DNA of 64,000 nt from Vandiemenella viatica (Eukaryota; Arthropoda; Insecta; Orthoptera; Morabidae). Location of the stretch: the NCBI GenBank assembly GCA_031002005.1, contig JARYHS010008074.1, positions 271,065,930 through 271,129,929 of the forward strand. Reading direction: 5' to 3'. The translations under genes and the position numbers were made by a program. Positions within the stretch are counted from its first letter, which is position 1, and every line of letters starts with the position of its first letter. Under the pieces are notes generated by a model. The model saw only the letters and a program-made list of their open reading frames with translations, ran no database searches and had not been told where the DNA came from. This document shows, piece after piece, positions 10,640 to 22,419 of the stretch.

Positions 10640-12183
10640 GTTGCCTTGTGCCCAGTTTGTACTGGTAGGCAAGTTCTAGGATAGCCTGGACCGTGAAACA
10701 AGAGGTGAAATTATTTGAGTCATGGGTGATGGGTGATGGCATGGGCAGCAACTGGGTGCTTTGGGTTCCATGTGAACACCATCTGTAGGTGGCCATTTAT
10801 TCTTATGGAAAGTGGATTTGTTGTCAAACCTATATATGAAGACAAGCAATGGTTGCATGTTAACTGGTAAATTACATGTGAGGTTTCACAGGTGGCGTGT
10901 TCTATGATAGGGAAGCTTTCCCTTGTGACAGGGTTGGTGAAAGTGGTGGAGGCATGGTGTATGTTGCACATCTTGCATCGGGGTCGATGGGACGAGGAAG
11001 ACTATGTTTGTGAACTAGAAGTTTGATTAGGTTAGGAGCTCTGATTAAACAAGTTCTAGGGGGGGAAGGGAGGATTTTAGAAAGAATGGATCTCATTTCA
11101 GGGCAGGTTTGTAGCCCTGCCGGAGGATTCTGTTGATGGATTCGAGGCATGGGTAGTATTGTGTGACCAAGACTGGATTGTGATTGATTTTTGTGGGTTT
11201 TGGATGACTGATGGGCTGAGTAGGTTGTAATTTTGCCTGTGAAAGCTGTTTGTTCACCAAAGCTGAAGGGTAGTTGCAAGAAATCAATGCTTGTGAAATA
11301 CTGTCGGATGGAGCATATGCGACTATCTCGAATGCCAAGACTGTAAGGAAGGGAACGTTTCGTATGTTACGGGTGGCAACTGTCAAAATGGAGATACTGT
11401 TGAAGGTTGGTGGGTTTGATGTGGACTGAAGAGTTGAGGAAGCCATTGGAGGAGGATAAATCCACATCCAGGAATGTGGCCTGAATGTGGGAGTAGGACC
11501 AAGTGAATTTCAGCATGCTAAATGTATTGAGATGGTTCAGGAAATTTAGTAGTTTGTTTTCTCCATGCATCCAAATCATAAAGATGTCGTCAATGAATCA
11601 AAGCCAAATGAGGGGTTTGAGAAGGATTTCCTCCAGAAATATCTGTTCCAGATGGCCCATGAATAGATTAGCATAAGAGGAGGCCATGCGGGTTCCCATG
11701 GCAGTGCCAAAGGTTTGGTGATATATGTTGCCTTTGAAAGAGAAGTAGTTGTTATTGAGAATCAGGTACGCCAATTCAATGAGGAAGGATATCATAGGGA
11801 GGCTGTTGGGAGGGTGCTGGTCCAGAAAATGTTACATGGCCCTAAGGCCATGCCAGCATGGAATGTTTGTGTACAAGGACATGACGTCAATGGTAACCAG
11901 TATGGAGTTGGAAGGAAGAGGGGTGGGTATGGTAGAAAGCCGGAAGAGGAAGTGTTGAGTGTCCTTTATATGAAAAGGGAGCTGACTAGCTATGGGTTGT
12001 AGGTACTGGTCAACCAAGGCAGAGATGCGCTCAGTTGGTGATCCATAAGCTGCAACAATAGGGCGTCCTGGATTGCCAGGTTTATGGATTTTGGGAAGGA
12101 GATAAAGGGGAGGTGTACGTGGATTTTGGAGGGTAAGAAACGAAATGTATTGTGGGGTGAGACCTTGGAGGGGCCCACTAAAC
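10640..12183 (-). pseudogene. PLE reverse transcriptase / GIY-YIG-type reading frame, decayed
   Basis: Minus-strand frames, broken by shifts and stops, give a PLE-type RT in order: KIH (12090s), LVTIDVMSLYTNIP (about 11850-11890), GTAMGTRMASSYANLFMGHLE (about 11650-11700), IDDIFMIW (11570s), and ATFLDVDLS. A C-terminal endonuclease part follows, CETSHVIYQLTCNHCLSSYIG (about 10830-10890), the PLE variant of the GIY-YIG nuclease. PLEs use this nuclease and RT for target-primed integration. Many disablements; relic only. Confidence 0.82.
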
Positions 12184-12255
12184 CTTGTGTTTGTTTTTTT
12201 GTGTTCGTCGTCCCAGCTGCCTTCATCTGTGGTAAGTGTTGGGTCATATTTCCAA
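12184..12255 (+). mobile_element. PLE terminal fragment, plus orientation
   Basis: TTGTGTTTG, GTTCGTCGTCCCAGC, CATCTGTGGTAAGTGTTGG, GTCATATTTCC: the distal part of the AUGA-type PLE terminus, matching 23250-23330. It lies tail-to-tail with the next copy. Confidence 0.65.
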
Positions 12256-12560
12256 CAATGAAATGAAAGGAGCTAAGTAGCGAAAAGGAATAACAAATTA
12301 TGATAAGGAAATGAGCCAACACTTGCCTTTAGATGATGCATGTGGGACATGAACATGGAGAAAAGTTAAAAATACACATGATAAAGAAATTTTTGGGTCT
12401 AGCCCTTCATCAATATTATGGGAGATGGGTGTTGTGGGAGACTGTCTCACAGAAAGACTGTTGGCCAGGAAAATGGTGGGGGTAAATGGAAACTGAGAAC
12501 ATGCAGAGAGGCGGTGATTCAGAGCTAATACCCGAGCATAGATAAATGTCAAAACATTTT
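12256..12560 (-). mobile_element. PLE terminal repeat, 'UUGA' family
   Basis: Minus-strand terminal repeat with core UUGAUGA, stem II GGG/CCC, the conserved GAAA changed to AAAA, then AAUUU, a TTTAAC-rich spacer, and a degenerate donor box GGCAAGTGTTGG. The body (GACTGTCTCACAGAAAGACTG on the plus strand) matches 7160-7180 and, reversed, 31100-31120. Confidence 0.6.
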
Positions 12561-12820
12561 TGACATTTACTGGCTCCAGCTTCACTGTGGCAAAACTTGC
12601 TCTGCATTTGTTAAGAATTCCATGGCCACTCCATGGTTCAGATTCAAGAATTACACGTCCTAGAGTATGGGGTGTCCTACCAATGACATAGTGGATTAAT
12701 ATGCCTCCCTCAGGAGTATCAAATCAGTTATCAGACTGAGGACTAATTTAAAGTTAAGATAAAATAATAGCAACTATGATTTAAGTAAAATACTGAAAAT
12801 CCAACAACACAATGCATTAC

Positions 12821-12953
12821 CTGATTCTGAAGAGTTTTTATGTTTGTCATTCTGAATAGTAGGCTCCTGTTCTTCTTCATCTCCCTCTTCTTCTTCATTT
12901 GCTACAAACTCATCTTCACTTTCCATAAGTTTACGACTCTTCTTCAATACTTC
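12821..12953 (-). CDS. RSF1-like chromatin protein, exon 5
   Basis: Acceptor GACTATAG before 12953; donor CAG|GTAATG at 12820. 133 bases, phase 0 in and one base (G) out, completed by AT of the last exon to Asp. Encodes EVLKKSRKLMESEDEFVANE, a glutamate run, then QEPTIQNDKHKNSSES. Acidic and probably disordered. The exon reads open throughout, and its phases fit neighbours 1.65 kb and 8.2 kb away, which makes chance unlikely. Confidence 0.72.
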
Positions 12954-13250
12954 CTATAGTCAAGAAAGAAGAAATTTAATTATTCTAGTAGACAACAGAA
13001 TAAGTGAAAATGAACCCTAGATTATGAAGAAAAGAAATGTCACCTCTCAAGAACCATGCAGAATTACTTAAGTATTGGTATGTTTTTATGTACTGTTCTT
13101 CTATCATATAATTTTAAGTACTGGACCATTTCTCTATGTATTAAAATATATTAATTAACAATGTTAATCATCCACCATACTCATAATTTTCAAATTTGGA
13201 TAGCATATTTTTACAAATATATGATGAATACTGATTGTCAAAGCCAGTAT

Positions 13251-14408
13251 AAAGGTGGTCATACACGATCGCTCCATCCGTCCAAATGGAACGATGTCAC
13301 TCCATTATCGCGTCATGTGTGGGGAAACTGATGTGGATGACTTGGAGTGACAGGATTATTTGGATATCTGGTCAGTCCAATATCCATCAGTATCGTCCAC
13401 CATGCCATCAAGCCAACTGACGGTGTGTGGGGAAAACCACGTGGAGCGACATCAAGCCATCACTCCAGTCGAATCGTGTATGGCAAAACCGCGGTCCAAA
13501 CTCTTCTCATTCTGTCACCGACCAGACAACATCAGTGCCTAGAGTGGACTATGCAATATTGTACCATTTCTTTTTTGTTTTGAATCTGCTATAGAAATAT
13601 TTGTTTTGCTACTAGTCAAATATTATTTTGAATGTAGAATTGAAAATAATACAGTTTTAAATATTATTAAGTACAATTATTTTCTTTTTTACTTTTTTTT
13701 TTAAATAAATAATAATGTCGTCTCAATAAGACTTTGTGCTGGAGATTATTGAGAAGTATAAGGACTTACCACGCTTGTAGGATCTCTAATCATGACACCA
13801 TGACAAAATATAAATAAATGTGGCTACAGATCAATTGCTAATATTATTTAAAAATAAAGACATAAATGCCAACAGAGAAACCGTGTTGGAAAAAAAAATA
13901 GATAATTCTATGCGGTCTTCTTTTTAAAAAGATCATAGTATGATAAGATTAATTTTATATTAGCCTACTTGTTTAAATATGTTGTTTTTAAATATATTGT
14001 TTAACTACATTTGACGTACCTGTCACTATTTTCAGCCTGCTAAACTATTTCAATTTAATAAATCTGTTTTATAATCATTTTGTAGTATTTTTAAAAGTTT
14101 TCGTAATATCACAGAGCTTATTTTTCATAATTTTGCACTTTTTTGGATGTTTGTTTAATTCTCAGGACTTTTATTCAGTATTCAATAGTTTGAATATCCT
14201 TTAAAATTAACTGGGGCTCATTTTGTTTAGTACTTTGCATAACTAGATTGCTGTATAGCAAAATTGACAACCTATTGTTGCTTGCTTAGCCTCTTTTTTC
14301 ATTGTGGTGGCTGACTGGAGTGATGGAATGATCGTGTATGTGGTTTGCTTTTGGATGTCATCCGCATGGATGTCATCCAAATGGAGCGATCGTGTATGGA
14401 CACCTTTA
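13251..14408. mobile_element. non-autonomous TIR transposon, TA target
   Basis: Ends AAAGGTGGTCATACACGATC ... GATCGTGTATGGACACCTTT are inverted copies of about 27 bp, flanked by TATA. Subterminal blocks repeat GGATGTCATCC and CAAATGGA. The interior is AT-rich with no transposase. It lies in the intron between exons 4 and 5. Superfamily not clear; a TA duplication fits Tc1/mariner. Confidence 0.7.
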
Positions 14409-14604
14409 TAATTAGATTAGAATGGCTGCCCTTGATGAGAGAAGACAAACTTTTTAAATTAAAAATATTCCCAAACAGCAAGTTCAGCTATTCAAGTAAC
14501 ACAATCATGCCCAATTATAGACTGTAGAAAAATAATGTAATGCCAATAACTGTTACACGGACCGATTTCCAACTTAACATTTACATAAAAAGACATTATG
14601 TTAC

Positions 14605-14706
14605 CTCTTCTGTATCAGACCCAGCCACTTCTTCATAATTGATTTTTCTGCCACGTGTTCTTCGTTTTGGAGATACATCATCTTCATCTAGTCCACCATA
14701 CTTGAT
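14605..14706 (-). CDS. RSF1-like chromatin protein, exon 4
   Basis: A 34-codon exon, phase 0 at both ends. Acceptor is CATACAG before 14706; donor is GAG|GTAACA at 14604. It encodes an acidic stretch (GLDEDDVSP), a basic stretch (KRRTRGRK) and INYEEVAGSDTEE. The segment RGRKINYEE followed by Ser/Asp is the best single clue to identity. Vertebrate RSF1 has a similar basic block running into QINYKE and an acidic tail (from memory). RSF1 partners the ISWI ATPase SNF2H in nucleosome spacing. The assignment stays tentative. Confidence 0.72.
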
Positions 14707-15027
14707 CTGTATGCGAAGAAAACTAACAATAATTATCAAAGTGGAGTTCTCAAACATATTTCATAAACAGAAAAATATTGAATCCATTAATGTATATTAG
14801 TTAAAAGTAAAATGAAAATAAAGTAGTTAACAAACAAAAGAAACACATGAACGGTTAAGTTCCTATCAAAGGATAAATTCCTATGTTAACAACTTGGCTT
14901 AATAGTGACCTAGAGCTCCTCCAGTCAATAACTTAAGACATTTTCTTTATCACTGCTTTCACACTATGAAACTTAAATTGCTGATTACTTCCACATAATA
15001 ACCAGCACCTCTATTTCATAGAATAAT

Positions 15028-16888
15028 AGTGGAGTTCCCGGCGTTGCCCAGAATAGTTGGCGTAGAATTACCCATACACTATTTTTATTCACGCAATGAA
15101 AAATATGTGTACCAAGATCAACAATTTCTGGAATTAAAGCAAATCTAGGTTCACCTGCCTCCTACCATGAAATGGGTGATTTGAAGTTGATTAACTCGTG
15201 CACTATATATTTCTCGATAAATCGTCTCACACAACTGAGATGGTTAGGTTGAAATGCGACCTAGACGTGAACAAATTTCAATTATATGATGGATTATTAT
15301 CTAACTTGAATTTTAGTATATCGTATCCTTAAAGTGAAATGGTTAGTTCGAAATGCTACCTGGCTGAGAAAAAGTTTCGACAAAGTCACAGGGAACTACA
15401 CTCTGGACATGTACAATTGATAGTTTAGTGTCATCCTAGTAGTTGTGGTTAGGTTGAAATGTGGCCTGAACCAGAATACAATCAGGGAGTAGTTTACATC
15501 GTTATACATGTCATCAATATCATAGCACTAATGAAATTACTAATATTAATTACAAATAATAACAAAATTTCTGATGCCTTACTCTATAAAGAGATCATTC
15601 AGGTACAAGTTGCATCTCAACTAACAATGCCGCTATAAAATCAAACTATGCAAAAATGGTTAAACATATGAAATGTATCACAAAATACATTTAGTGTAAT
15701 AACAACGTTGTTTACATCAGGATTCCTGTTTCTTGTAGCATAAATTATTGCAATTAATTTCATCATACACTTACAGTATGAACTGCAATTGGAACTGGAA
15801 CAATGCACACCGTGAAATAAACTTGACCATAAAATCGGGGCCAAAAACACAAGAATATTTAAATTATTTTTTTTTACTTATTGCTCTACACATCATCTAC
15901 GGCTAAGGTCATTAGAGGTGGGTTGATATAAAAATCATCAGCCTACGCATTAATTACTGTAAATATAATGAATCTACTCTCACCTCCAAACGCCAGATAT
16001 TTTAACTGGTATTCGATATCAGAAGAACTTAAATAAATTATAATGAAAGTTAGATTATCACAGAAACATAGTGCAGAATATAATATGAAAACGTTCTGTT
16101 TTCCTAAACTCTATAGACTTCCAACGCTAAAGGTTTAATACAAGATTCTGTTAATCACTGTGATGTGAATGAATGTACTTTATGCTCCAAACACCAGATA
16201 TTTAGCCTTTTATTGAAATATAGAAAATGAATTACTGAAAAACATAATCTACAGTAAAAAGAATGAAAGCTATATTAGTTGTTACGTACAGTACTATCTA
16301 AAATGCCAGGGAAATTGTAATATTAGTGTTACTTGTATGATTGAATATAATCTATCAAGAATAATATTATCATAAATAAATTAATGTTTTTATTGTGAAC
16401 AGATCAGTAAAGATGATAGCCAGAGACATTGTAATTGTGCTGCCAGAGATCATAATCCAAAAAAATCTCTGTTCTTTTCTAGTTATTAGTTTCTGGCATT
16501 CGATAAGGCCATCTGTGCCATTTAAAAACGGAATACTCTGAATTAAAGGGAAGAATAGTTCAAGTTTTGTTTAGTATGGAATATGCAACAAAGGTATGAT
16601 TGAAACTGCTTTAATTGCTTTCATTTAAGGCTATGGTCAGAGACATTGCAGTAGGGTGTTTTGTGCAATGTATGCAATATCTAGTGGTTCCATCTTTGGT
16701 ATTTGTCATCACACATTGAGAATGTCATTTAATGCTCCAGCGTTATGTAATGTAGAATCATAAGACATACCAAACAACAGAACTGAGATTCTAAGCATTA
16801 AAGAGGTGAGACCCCGGTCGAAATCTGCTCAGTAGTTTCTGGATTTCTATGACAACTTTATCTGGTTTTTGTTTTATAGATATAGATT
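15028..16888 (+). repeat. old unclassified interspersed repeat
   Basis: Begins near GTGGAGTTCCCGGCGTTGCC and ends near CGAAATCTGCTCAGTAGTTT followed by a TTTTATAGATATAGATT end. These paired end motifs recall a widespread arthropod repeat type. Inside are about three ~100-bp units with GGTTAGGTTGAAAT at 15235, 15340 and 15445. No coding potential. Confidence 0.45.
15870..15925 (-). repeat. tail fragment of a SINE
   Basis: On the minus strand it reads CACCTCTAATGACCTTAG and then an A/T-rich end, matching the 3' tail of the SINE at 17778-17999. Body and tRNA head are absent. Confidence 0.6.
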
Positions 16889-17356
16889 CACTTTGTAAAC
16901 AAAAATAACCATTAAAAGGAAATGCTTTAGTGTAATAGGAAAACAAATGAGGGTAGAAAAAGTAAATAAATCACTTAGAGGCAGAAGGGACTCCAAAGAA
17001 AAGAAAAAAAATTAGGCAAGAGAAAATTAAATGAGACTATATGTAAGTGCTTAATCTTACTCTACTCATTATATAGTACGGTTAAGCAAACATGGACCCA
17101 TGAACCTAATGATGTGTTTCATTTCTCTTACACATTACTAACAAGTCACCAAAAATATTACATTAGTCTTGCCATCCTGATATTCCCTCTTTTGTTGTGG
17201 ATTGAAAGCATCTAAATTCATTATGTGAAACATTTACATTCCCTACACTTATTTATTTTCATTTAAAATATATAACCATCCCACATTCACATCCAAGTAA
17301 TCAAACCATGACTTGAGAATATAATCACAGTTTTATAAAAATAATACTGAAGTAAC

Positions 17357-17468
17357 CTTGGGCTTTTTTGCTTTCTTCTTCTTCTTGTAGCTTTCAAGAT
17401 CAGAATCAAAATAATCTCTTCTTTTCTTCCTCCTCAACCTAGATTTAGAAGACATTACTGCACCCTTC
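17357..17468 (-). CDS. RSF1-like chromatin protein, exon 3
   Basis: Acceptor is a long T-rich tract ending TTTTTAG before 17468. Donor is AAG|GTTACT at 17356. Phase is 1 base in, 0 out, matching both neighbours. The peptide is very basic: SKSRLRRKKRRDYFDSDLES, then a lysine run ending KAKKPK. A basic block followed by an aspartate/serine block also occurs in the C-terminal third of vertebrate RSF1 as I remember it. This is similarity of composition and short motifs, not a domain match. Confidence 0.72.
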
Positions 17469-17777
17469 CTAAAAAGAAAAAGAAAAAAATAATAAATATA
17501 ATAACTGATAATGAATAAATCAACAATTTAATAATTCTAAACGTTCATTTATCAGATTTCTAAAGGTGTGTTGTGTCCAAATAAGTTCTTCTTCTCAGCC
17601 CCAGGGGACAAAGCTCTTTTTCAATTAATCTCTCTCTTTCAATTTTCTCAATTTAAAAGAGAAGATGCAATGGTTTATAATATTAATATGAGAGACTGTT
17701 TCAATTATGCAACACAGGAAAAAATCACTAAGTTCTTTGGAGAGAAAAAAAACATTTTTTTTATTACTTATGGTTTT

Positions 17778-17999
17778 TTTACACCTCGTCGATGACTAAG
17801 GTCATTAGAGGTAGGGTGGGACTGAGGACCAGGAAAGAGAAGGAATTCAGCCATGGCCTTTTAGAAGGAAGCATTCCGGCATTCACCTGGAGTGATTTGG
17901 GGAAACTATGGAAAACCCAAATCTGGATGCCCGGACGGGGATTCGAACCCGCGTCCTCCCGAATGAGAGGCAAGAACGTTCACCCACCACGCTCTGTAA
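17778..17999 (-). repeat. tRNA-derived SINE, family A
   Basis: On the minus strand: a tRNA-like head with A-box-like GTGGTGGGTGAACG and a perfect B box (GGTTCGAATCC), then body CCATGGCTGAATTCC-type sequence, a tail CTAATGACCTTAGTCATCGA with AGGTG, and a short A run. Pol III promoter boxes drive SINE transcription; mobility depends on a partner LINE. The tail can form a short hairpin (17783-17787 with 17808-17812) whose loop matches that of the I-type LINE at 52029. The head and body resemble SINEs I associate with orthopteran genomes (memory). Confidence 0.85.
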
Positions 18000-19664
18000 A
18001 AAACTCAATATTCTTACAATGACTTCTCAGTATGTATATTCTCTCATGTGCTTTGACATAGAATATTTTAACTTGCTTACACTGCAGGAATATAATTTCA
18101 ATACAAAAATCAAAGTTAGCTCATACACAATATAAACATCATTGTAATTATTACCAAGAGGAGTTAATTATTCTGTGACACATCTGTTCAATAAACTTCC
18201 TAAAAATATAAAGAATTTATTCTTTGGTATAAAGTAAAAGTAGACAATAAAAATTTATTTAAAGCAAATCTTCTTGGCAACCCCTTCTTCTCAATCCAAG
18301 AATTTTTATAGAAGAAGTAATTGTATCTAATATGTCTTATGAAAAATTCAGTTGCATATTATAATGTTTAATTTTTATTTTGTTTAATCTGTACCACATA
18401 ATACTTTTTCACTATGTTTACTACTCATCTTGTATGTATGCATATAAAAAAGGAGATGTTCCACATCCCAGAGGTCTTTCCGCATCAGGGATTTAAGGAA
18501 CAAGAATAAAAAGTAATAATACAAAAAATAAAAATAAATAAATAAACCCACCAGTGTGGCTCAGTGTGCTGACGCACTGCACACTGTATAGGTTAGGTAC
18601 AATGGAACTGGCTGTCTTGATTGCAGTTTTCAGACAGTATTCTGAATTGGTAAGGTGAAGTACCCAATTTCCACCTCATAAGTATATATTCCACAAACAA
18701 AAATACACACTTATCACACAAATCATAAAGTAACACATTTCACAAACAGATGGTAACACAAACTTTCTTCCTATATGCTAAGCTACCACTAGGGCTAACA
18801 ACTGCAAGTTGTAACATGGATGCGTATTCACCCAAAGGGAAAATTCACAATGGAATAATTTAACGCAAAAGTAAAAATTCCAGAATTTAGTTGTTTATAA
18901 CACATAGTTTTCACTAGGACATTAGTTTTACAATCAACTTCTTACATATTTCTTCAGATAGTTTGATGTATAACTAGTATTTTAAAAGAGAGAGAGATAA
19001 ATTTGAGAATAGTATTGAAACATACTGATCCTGAACATACTTTTTTTTTTTTGTACACAATTGTATACAGTGTCAATAAATTATTCAAAAGTATTTAAAA
19101 AAAAAAACACATATACATTTCAACAGATATTGTCACCAGCAAAGCTAACCAATAGGTTCATTCTGGTTCTCCTTGCCCTCGCATCTGGCAGCTGAGGTAA
19201 GCAGCAGTTTCTTCCACTAACCTAATTTTTATTTACATGTGTAATCAAAATGGGTTTTTCAATAACAACTTTTTGTAATGATCTTTGCAACTAGAGTTGA
19301 TTATATACCACAACTGTCTGCATACACAGAGGCTAATTTATCACCGGTTAACATTACTGCTTTTATTAGCTTCTGTTTTAAATCAGTTTAACAACATTTC
19401 AAATTAAAAAAAAAAAAATGTATCTAAAATAATATGATATGTGGTTGATGAGACTAGGAATCTCAACATGGGGGAAAAAAATCCATGTAAATGTCTTAAC
19501 ATTAAGGACAGAGAGGAAGATTATCACTTAACACAGCAGGACAAGATAACATAGAAACACAGAAAAACAAAGTTCATAAAGTGAGGAGACAGTCTACAAA
19601 ACTACATCTTTAATTTTTATTCATTTACTAGCTGGTACCCATGACTTTGTTCGTGTTTGTAAAG
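18000..19664. other. intron 2: a possible tRNA-like relic, otherwise nothing recognised
   Basis: At 18548-18590 GTGTGGCTCAGTGTGCTGACG resembles a tRNA 5' half with an A box, followed by ATAGGTTAGGTACAATGG, but no clear B box follows. It could be a worn SINE head. The rest is AT-rich without recognised features. Confidence 0.4.
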
Positions 19665-20368
19665 AATTTGGATTGACAGCTAACGACATCTAACCACCAT
19701 AGTGCATGATGGGAGACTCGATGCTATTACCACACACAAACGCCAGTCATTTGCGCTATGTAGTTCAGACAGCAAAGTAAAATTTCCGGACACACGTATC
19801 TTTGGTCGAAATACGAAAATATCCTTGATCAGCCACTTTCAACCACCATATCTCCCACTCTCCCACAGTTGCTGAAATTCAGCCAATGTTGTGGTCTAAA
19901 GATGACTCTGTGTTACTACCACACACAAACGCCAGTGATATGCGATAGATAGTTTTCTCTGAAAAGTGATACACCAAGACACATGCGTCTTTGGCAGAAA
20001 TATGAAAGTGGCGCAGGTTGACCACTTTCAACTACCATATCCCCCACACCACCACAGCTACCGACATTTAACCACCAGAGTGCACAATGGGAGATTCACT
20101 GCTACTACCACACACAAACATCAATGGTCTATCTTATGTATTTGTGGCAGGAAAGAGAAGTATAAGGAGACACAAATTTTTGGTAGAAATATGAAAACGC
20201 CCTGCATTGACCAACTTTAATCATCATATCTTCTACTTCCCCCCAGCTATCAGCATTCAGCCAATGTTGTGCATGATAGGAAACTCCATGCTACTTCCTC
20301 ACACAAACACCAGTGATCTGTGCTTTGTATTGGTGGCTGAAAAGTGTAATATAGGGAAAAACATATAT
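19665..20368. repeat. tandem array, ~188-bp unit, about 3.7 copies
   Basis: Four units begin near 19680, 19869, 20056 and 20245, each with GCTA/GCTG...CATT(T/C)A...CAC(A/C)A and CTACCACACACAAAC about 50 bp later, then GAAATATGAAA and ACCA(T)ATC(T/C)CC. Spacing is 187-189 bp. Left boundary: ACTAGCTGGTACCCATGACT, a start typical of old arthropod repeats. Units 1 and 3, and units 2 and 4, look more alike, which hints at a higher-order dimer. Confidence 0.78.
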
Positions 20369-20476
20369 ATAAAACTAAGGAAGGATAGGGAAATATGACC
20401 CAATACTTACCACAGATGAACGGCTGGGATGACGAACAAAAAACAAACACAATATTTCGGCCTAAAGCAGCCTTAA
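20369..20476 (-). mobile_element. PLE terminal repeat, left part (split by piggyBac)
   Basis: Minus-strand AUGA-type PLE terminus: GGCUGC...GGCCGAAAUAUUGUG, the GTCGTCCCAGC-like segment, GGTAAGTATTGG and TTTCCCTATCCTTCC. It is cut at TTAA (20473-20476), exactly inside the hammerhead-like core. The rest resumes at 22621. The undisturbed sister copy at 23211-23228 shows the empty site. Confidence 0.8.
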
Positions 20477-20929
20477 CCCTTTAACTGCTATGGTTCGCCT
20501 GGCCGAGCTCTCGCTGAGTGCTGCTTTGTTTACGCCTAAGCTGTTTACCTGCGCTGGAATGCCGCGTTCAACCGATACCGGCTCTGCTGAGGTGGGCACA
20601 CAGACCAGACCGCTGCATGCTGAATATAATATGGAGCGTTGTGTGTGACATTCTTCTGCTGTCGCTCTGCGATTTGAAACCCCAGATGCAAAATAAATGC
20701 TGTTAATATAACAACTTAAGTTTTTCAGTTTAAAGCTTCTCTAAAAGTGAATATCTGCGTAAGCAAACATGCAGGTACTTCATATACTAAATAGATATTA
20801 CAGCAACTGAAATGTTTTTTGTTTGTGAGCGTAGTAATTTATCTGGAGAGAATACCTTTCTGAATACTTTTCACAAAATCTGCACATATTTTACAACCTT
20901 TTTGACCCGGGCTATGGACCGCCACTGGC

Positions 20930-22049
20930 AAGTTAAAAATATGTTTTTATATTTTGTTTAGTTTTAGAGGTGTATAAATGTAATATAATTATTACTCTGC
21001 AGTAACCCATGGTTAATAATTCTTTTTGTGTGATAAGCCTTGAAAAATGGTACAACACACAGTGGTACATTACATGTTCTGCATTGGTTTCTCGACGCAC
21101 TTTCTGTTTCGAACATACAGCGCATATACGCATTGGCGTGCTCTTTTTTTAATTTTCAATATGAATGACATTTGAAAAATGTCTCCCAGTAAATCCTTGA
21201 CGATATTTTTTATCAGAGCGTCTTCCATTGCTAGGTTCGTTCTTGGTATATGCTTCAACAAGTTCTCTAAGGGGGCGTCCATAAATTACGTTATGTGAAA
21301 TGGGGGGGGGGGAGGGGTTTGGCGAAATCTTACCAAGAGAGAGAGGGGGGTCTTGTTCGACTGTAGAGCTAAAAAAATAGGTCTACGAATGACGCAACAG
21401 TAGATTTTATGGGGGTATTTCCTCGTAAAGTACAGCTTTGGAAGGTTGAGACCTAAAAAAATAAAGGTCTCACGCGAACCGAAATCCGGAAAAACACCTC
21501 ACGTATTTTATGGATGTCCCCTTACCAGAGACAGATGAAACTCTGCAACTGGCATTTTTCGTCCGGTTACTACTCGGCGAATAGCGTGAGCATTTAAAAT
21601 GCAGTATTCGAGAATGTGGAAAAATAACTTTTTACACCACTTCACAGTGAAAATATAGTGTGAACTGATTCTCGCGTATCTGTTCGTCTCATCAGCAACA
21701 GATATCATATGATCTTCTGTTAGAAATATCAGGAAAAATGACAAACTGCTGGAATGTTAGCCTAATCCACACTTGTGTCCTCCTGCTTAATCGTCAAGCA
21801 CATGCGGTCAAACGTGTCACTAAAGCATTCTCTTTTTCCACACATTTCGCTCTAACTATCTGTAGCTTCAAATTCTGAAGAATTTTTACATCATGTGGAA
21901 ACAAATGGTCATTTTCCACTAGCTGATGTACACGGCTTAGGAATATTACATCGAGATCCTGTCGAAGGGTTATCACTGTCATCCATATCAAAGAGATCAT
22001 ATTCACTGTCGCTTCTAGTAAGAATCTCCATGATTTTTTCCGCGGTACA
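20930..22049 (-). pseudogene. piggyBac transposase relic
   Basis: Three remnants in order on the minus strand. An acidic N-terminal piece, EILTRSDSEYDLFDMDDSD (about 21970-22040). A C-terminal catalytic-domain piece with DHMISVADE...KWCKKLFFHILEYCILNAHA and MPVAEFHLSL (21525-21735). The end with PRTNLAMEDAL and a cysteine-rich RICAVCSKQK...C (20940-21240). The DDD catalytic core between the first two is deleted, and a MITE separates the last two. piggyBac transposase excises precisely at TTAA; this copy cannot code for it. Confidence 0.82.
21278..21523. mobile_element. MITE with G-rich TIR ends, nested in piggyBac
   Basis: Ends TAAGGGGGCGTCCATAAATT ... TATGGATGTCCCCTTA are inverted copies. 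A G12 run follows the left end. It interrupts the piggyBac coding relic between MPVAEFHLSL and the Cys-rich end, so it is younger. It shares TIR design (GGGG-C-GT-CA, then ACGT about 20 nt in, with G runs) with 35778-36121 and with the 4-kb element at 41929-45909. Confidence 0.8.
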
Positions 22050-22267
22050 AACACAACGGCGTATTCGGGAGGACGGTGGTTCGAATCTCCGTCCAGGCAT
22101 CCAGATTTGGGTTTTCCATGGTTTCCCCAAATCACTCCAGGTGAATGCCCGGATGCTTCCTTCAAAAGGCCATGGCCGAATTCCTTCCCATTCCTTGCCC
22201 CTCATCCTTTACTGTCTCTAAAGGCCTCGCTGTTAAGAGACGTTAAGCAGCTTTAAAAAAAAAAAAA
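22050..22267 (+). repeat. tRNA-derived SINE, family B, 5'-truncated
   Basis: Starts inside the tRNA part at TATTCGGGAGGACGG, with B box GGTTCGAATCT, then GTTTTCCATGGTTTCCCC, AGGTGAATGCC, CATGGCCGAATTCC and a tail with GTCTCT (22214-22219) able to pair with AGAGAC (22236-22241), ending in an A run. The body is close to SINE family A but the tail hairpin stem differs. It lies inside the piggyBac relic. Confidence 0.85.
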
Positions 22268-22419
22268 CCGATGGCGTGCCATTTTCTCAGCGAAAACTAA
22301 AAGGAAAAGAGCAACACAAATTAGATCGCAGCTGCCAATGCTCATGGGCCGAATGAGGAAAACAACTAACCACTCTGGTTGGAAATATGGCTTCATGACC
22401 AGGCCGCTAAGAGGTTAGT

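Noticed and set aside
11715..12002. Plus-strand open frame at 11.7-12.0 kb
   Set aside because: Antisense of the PLE reverse transcriptase; no motif of its own.
19665..20368. CRISPR-like or other regularly spaced array
   Set aside because: Units are adjacent with no unique spacers and the genome is eukaryotic; it is an ordinary tandem repeat.
20369..20476. Active A3-U8 hammerhead in the split PLE
   Set aside because: The first core strand is removed by the piggyBac insertion, and the sister copy at 23205 reads ACGUUUA.
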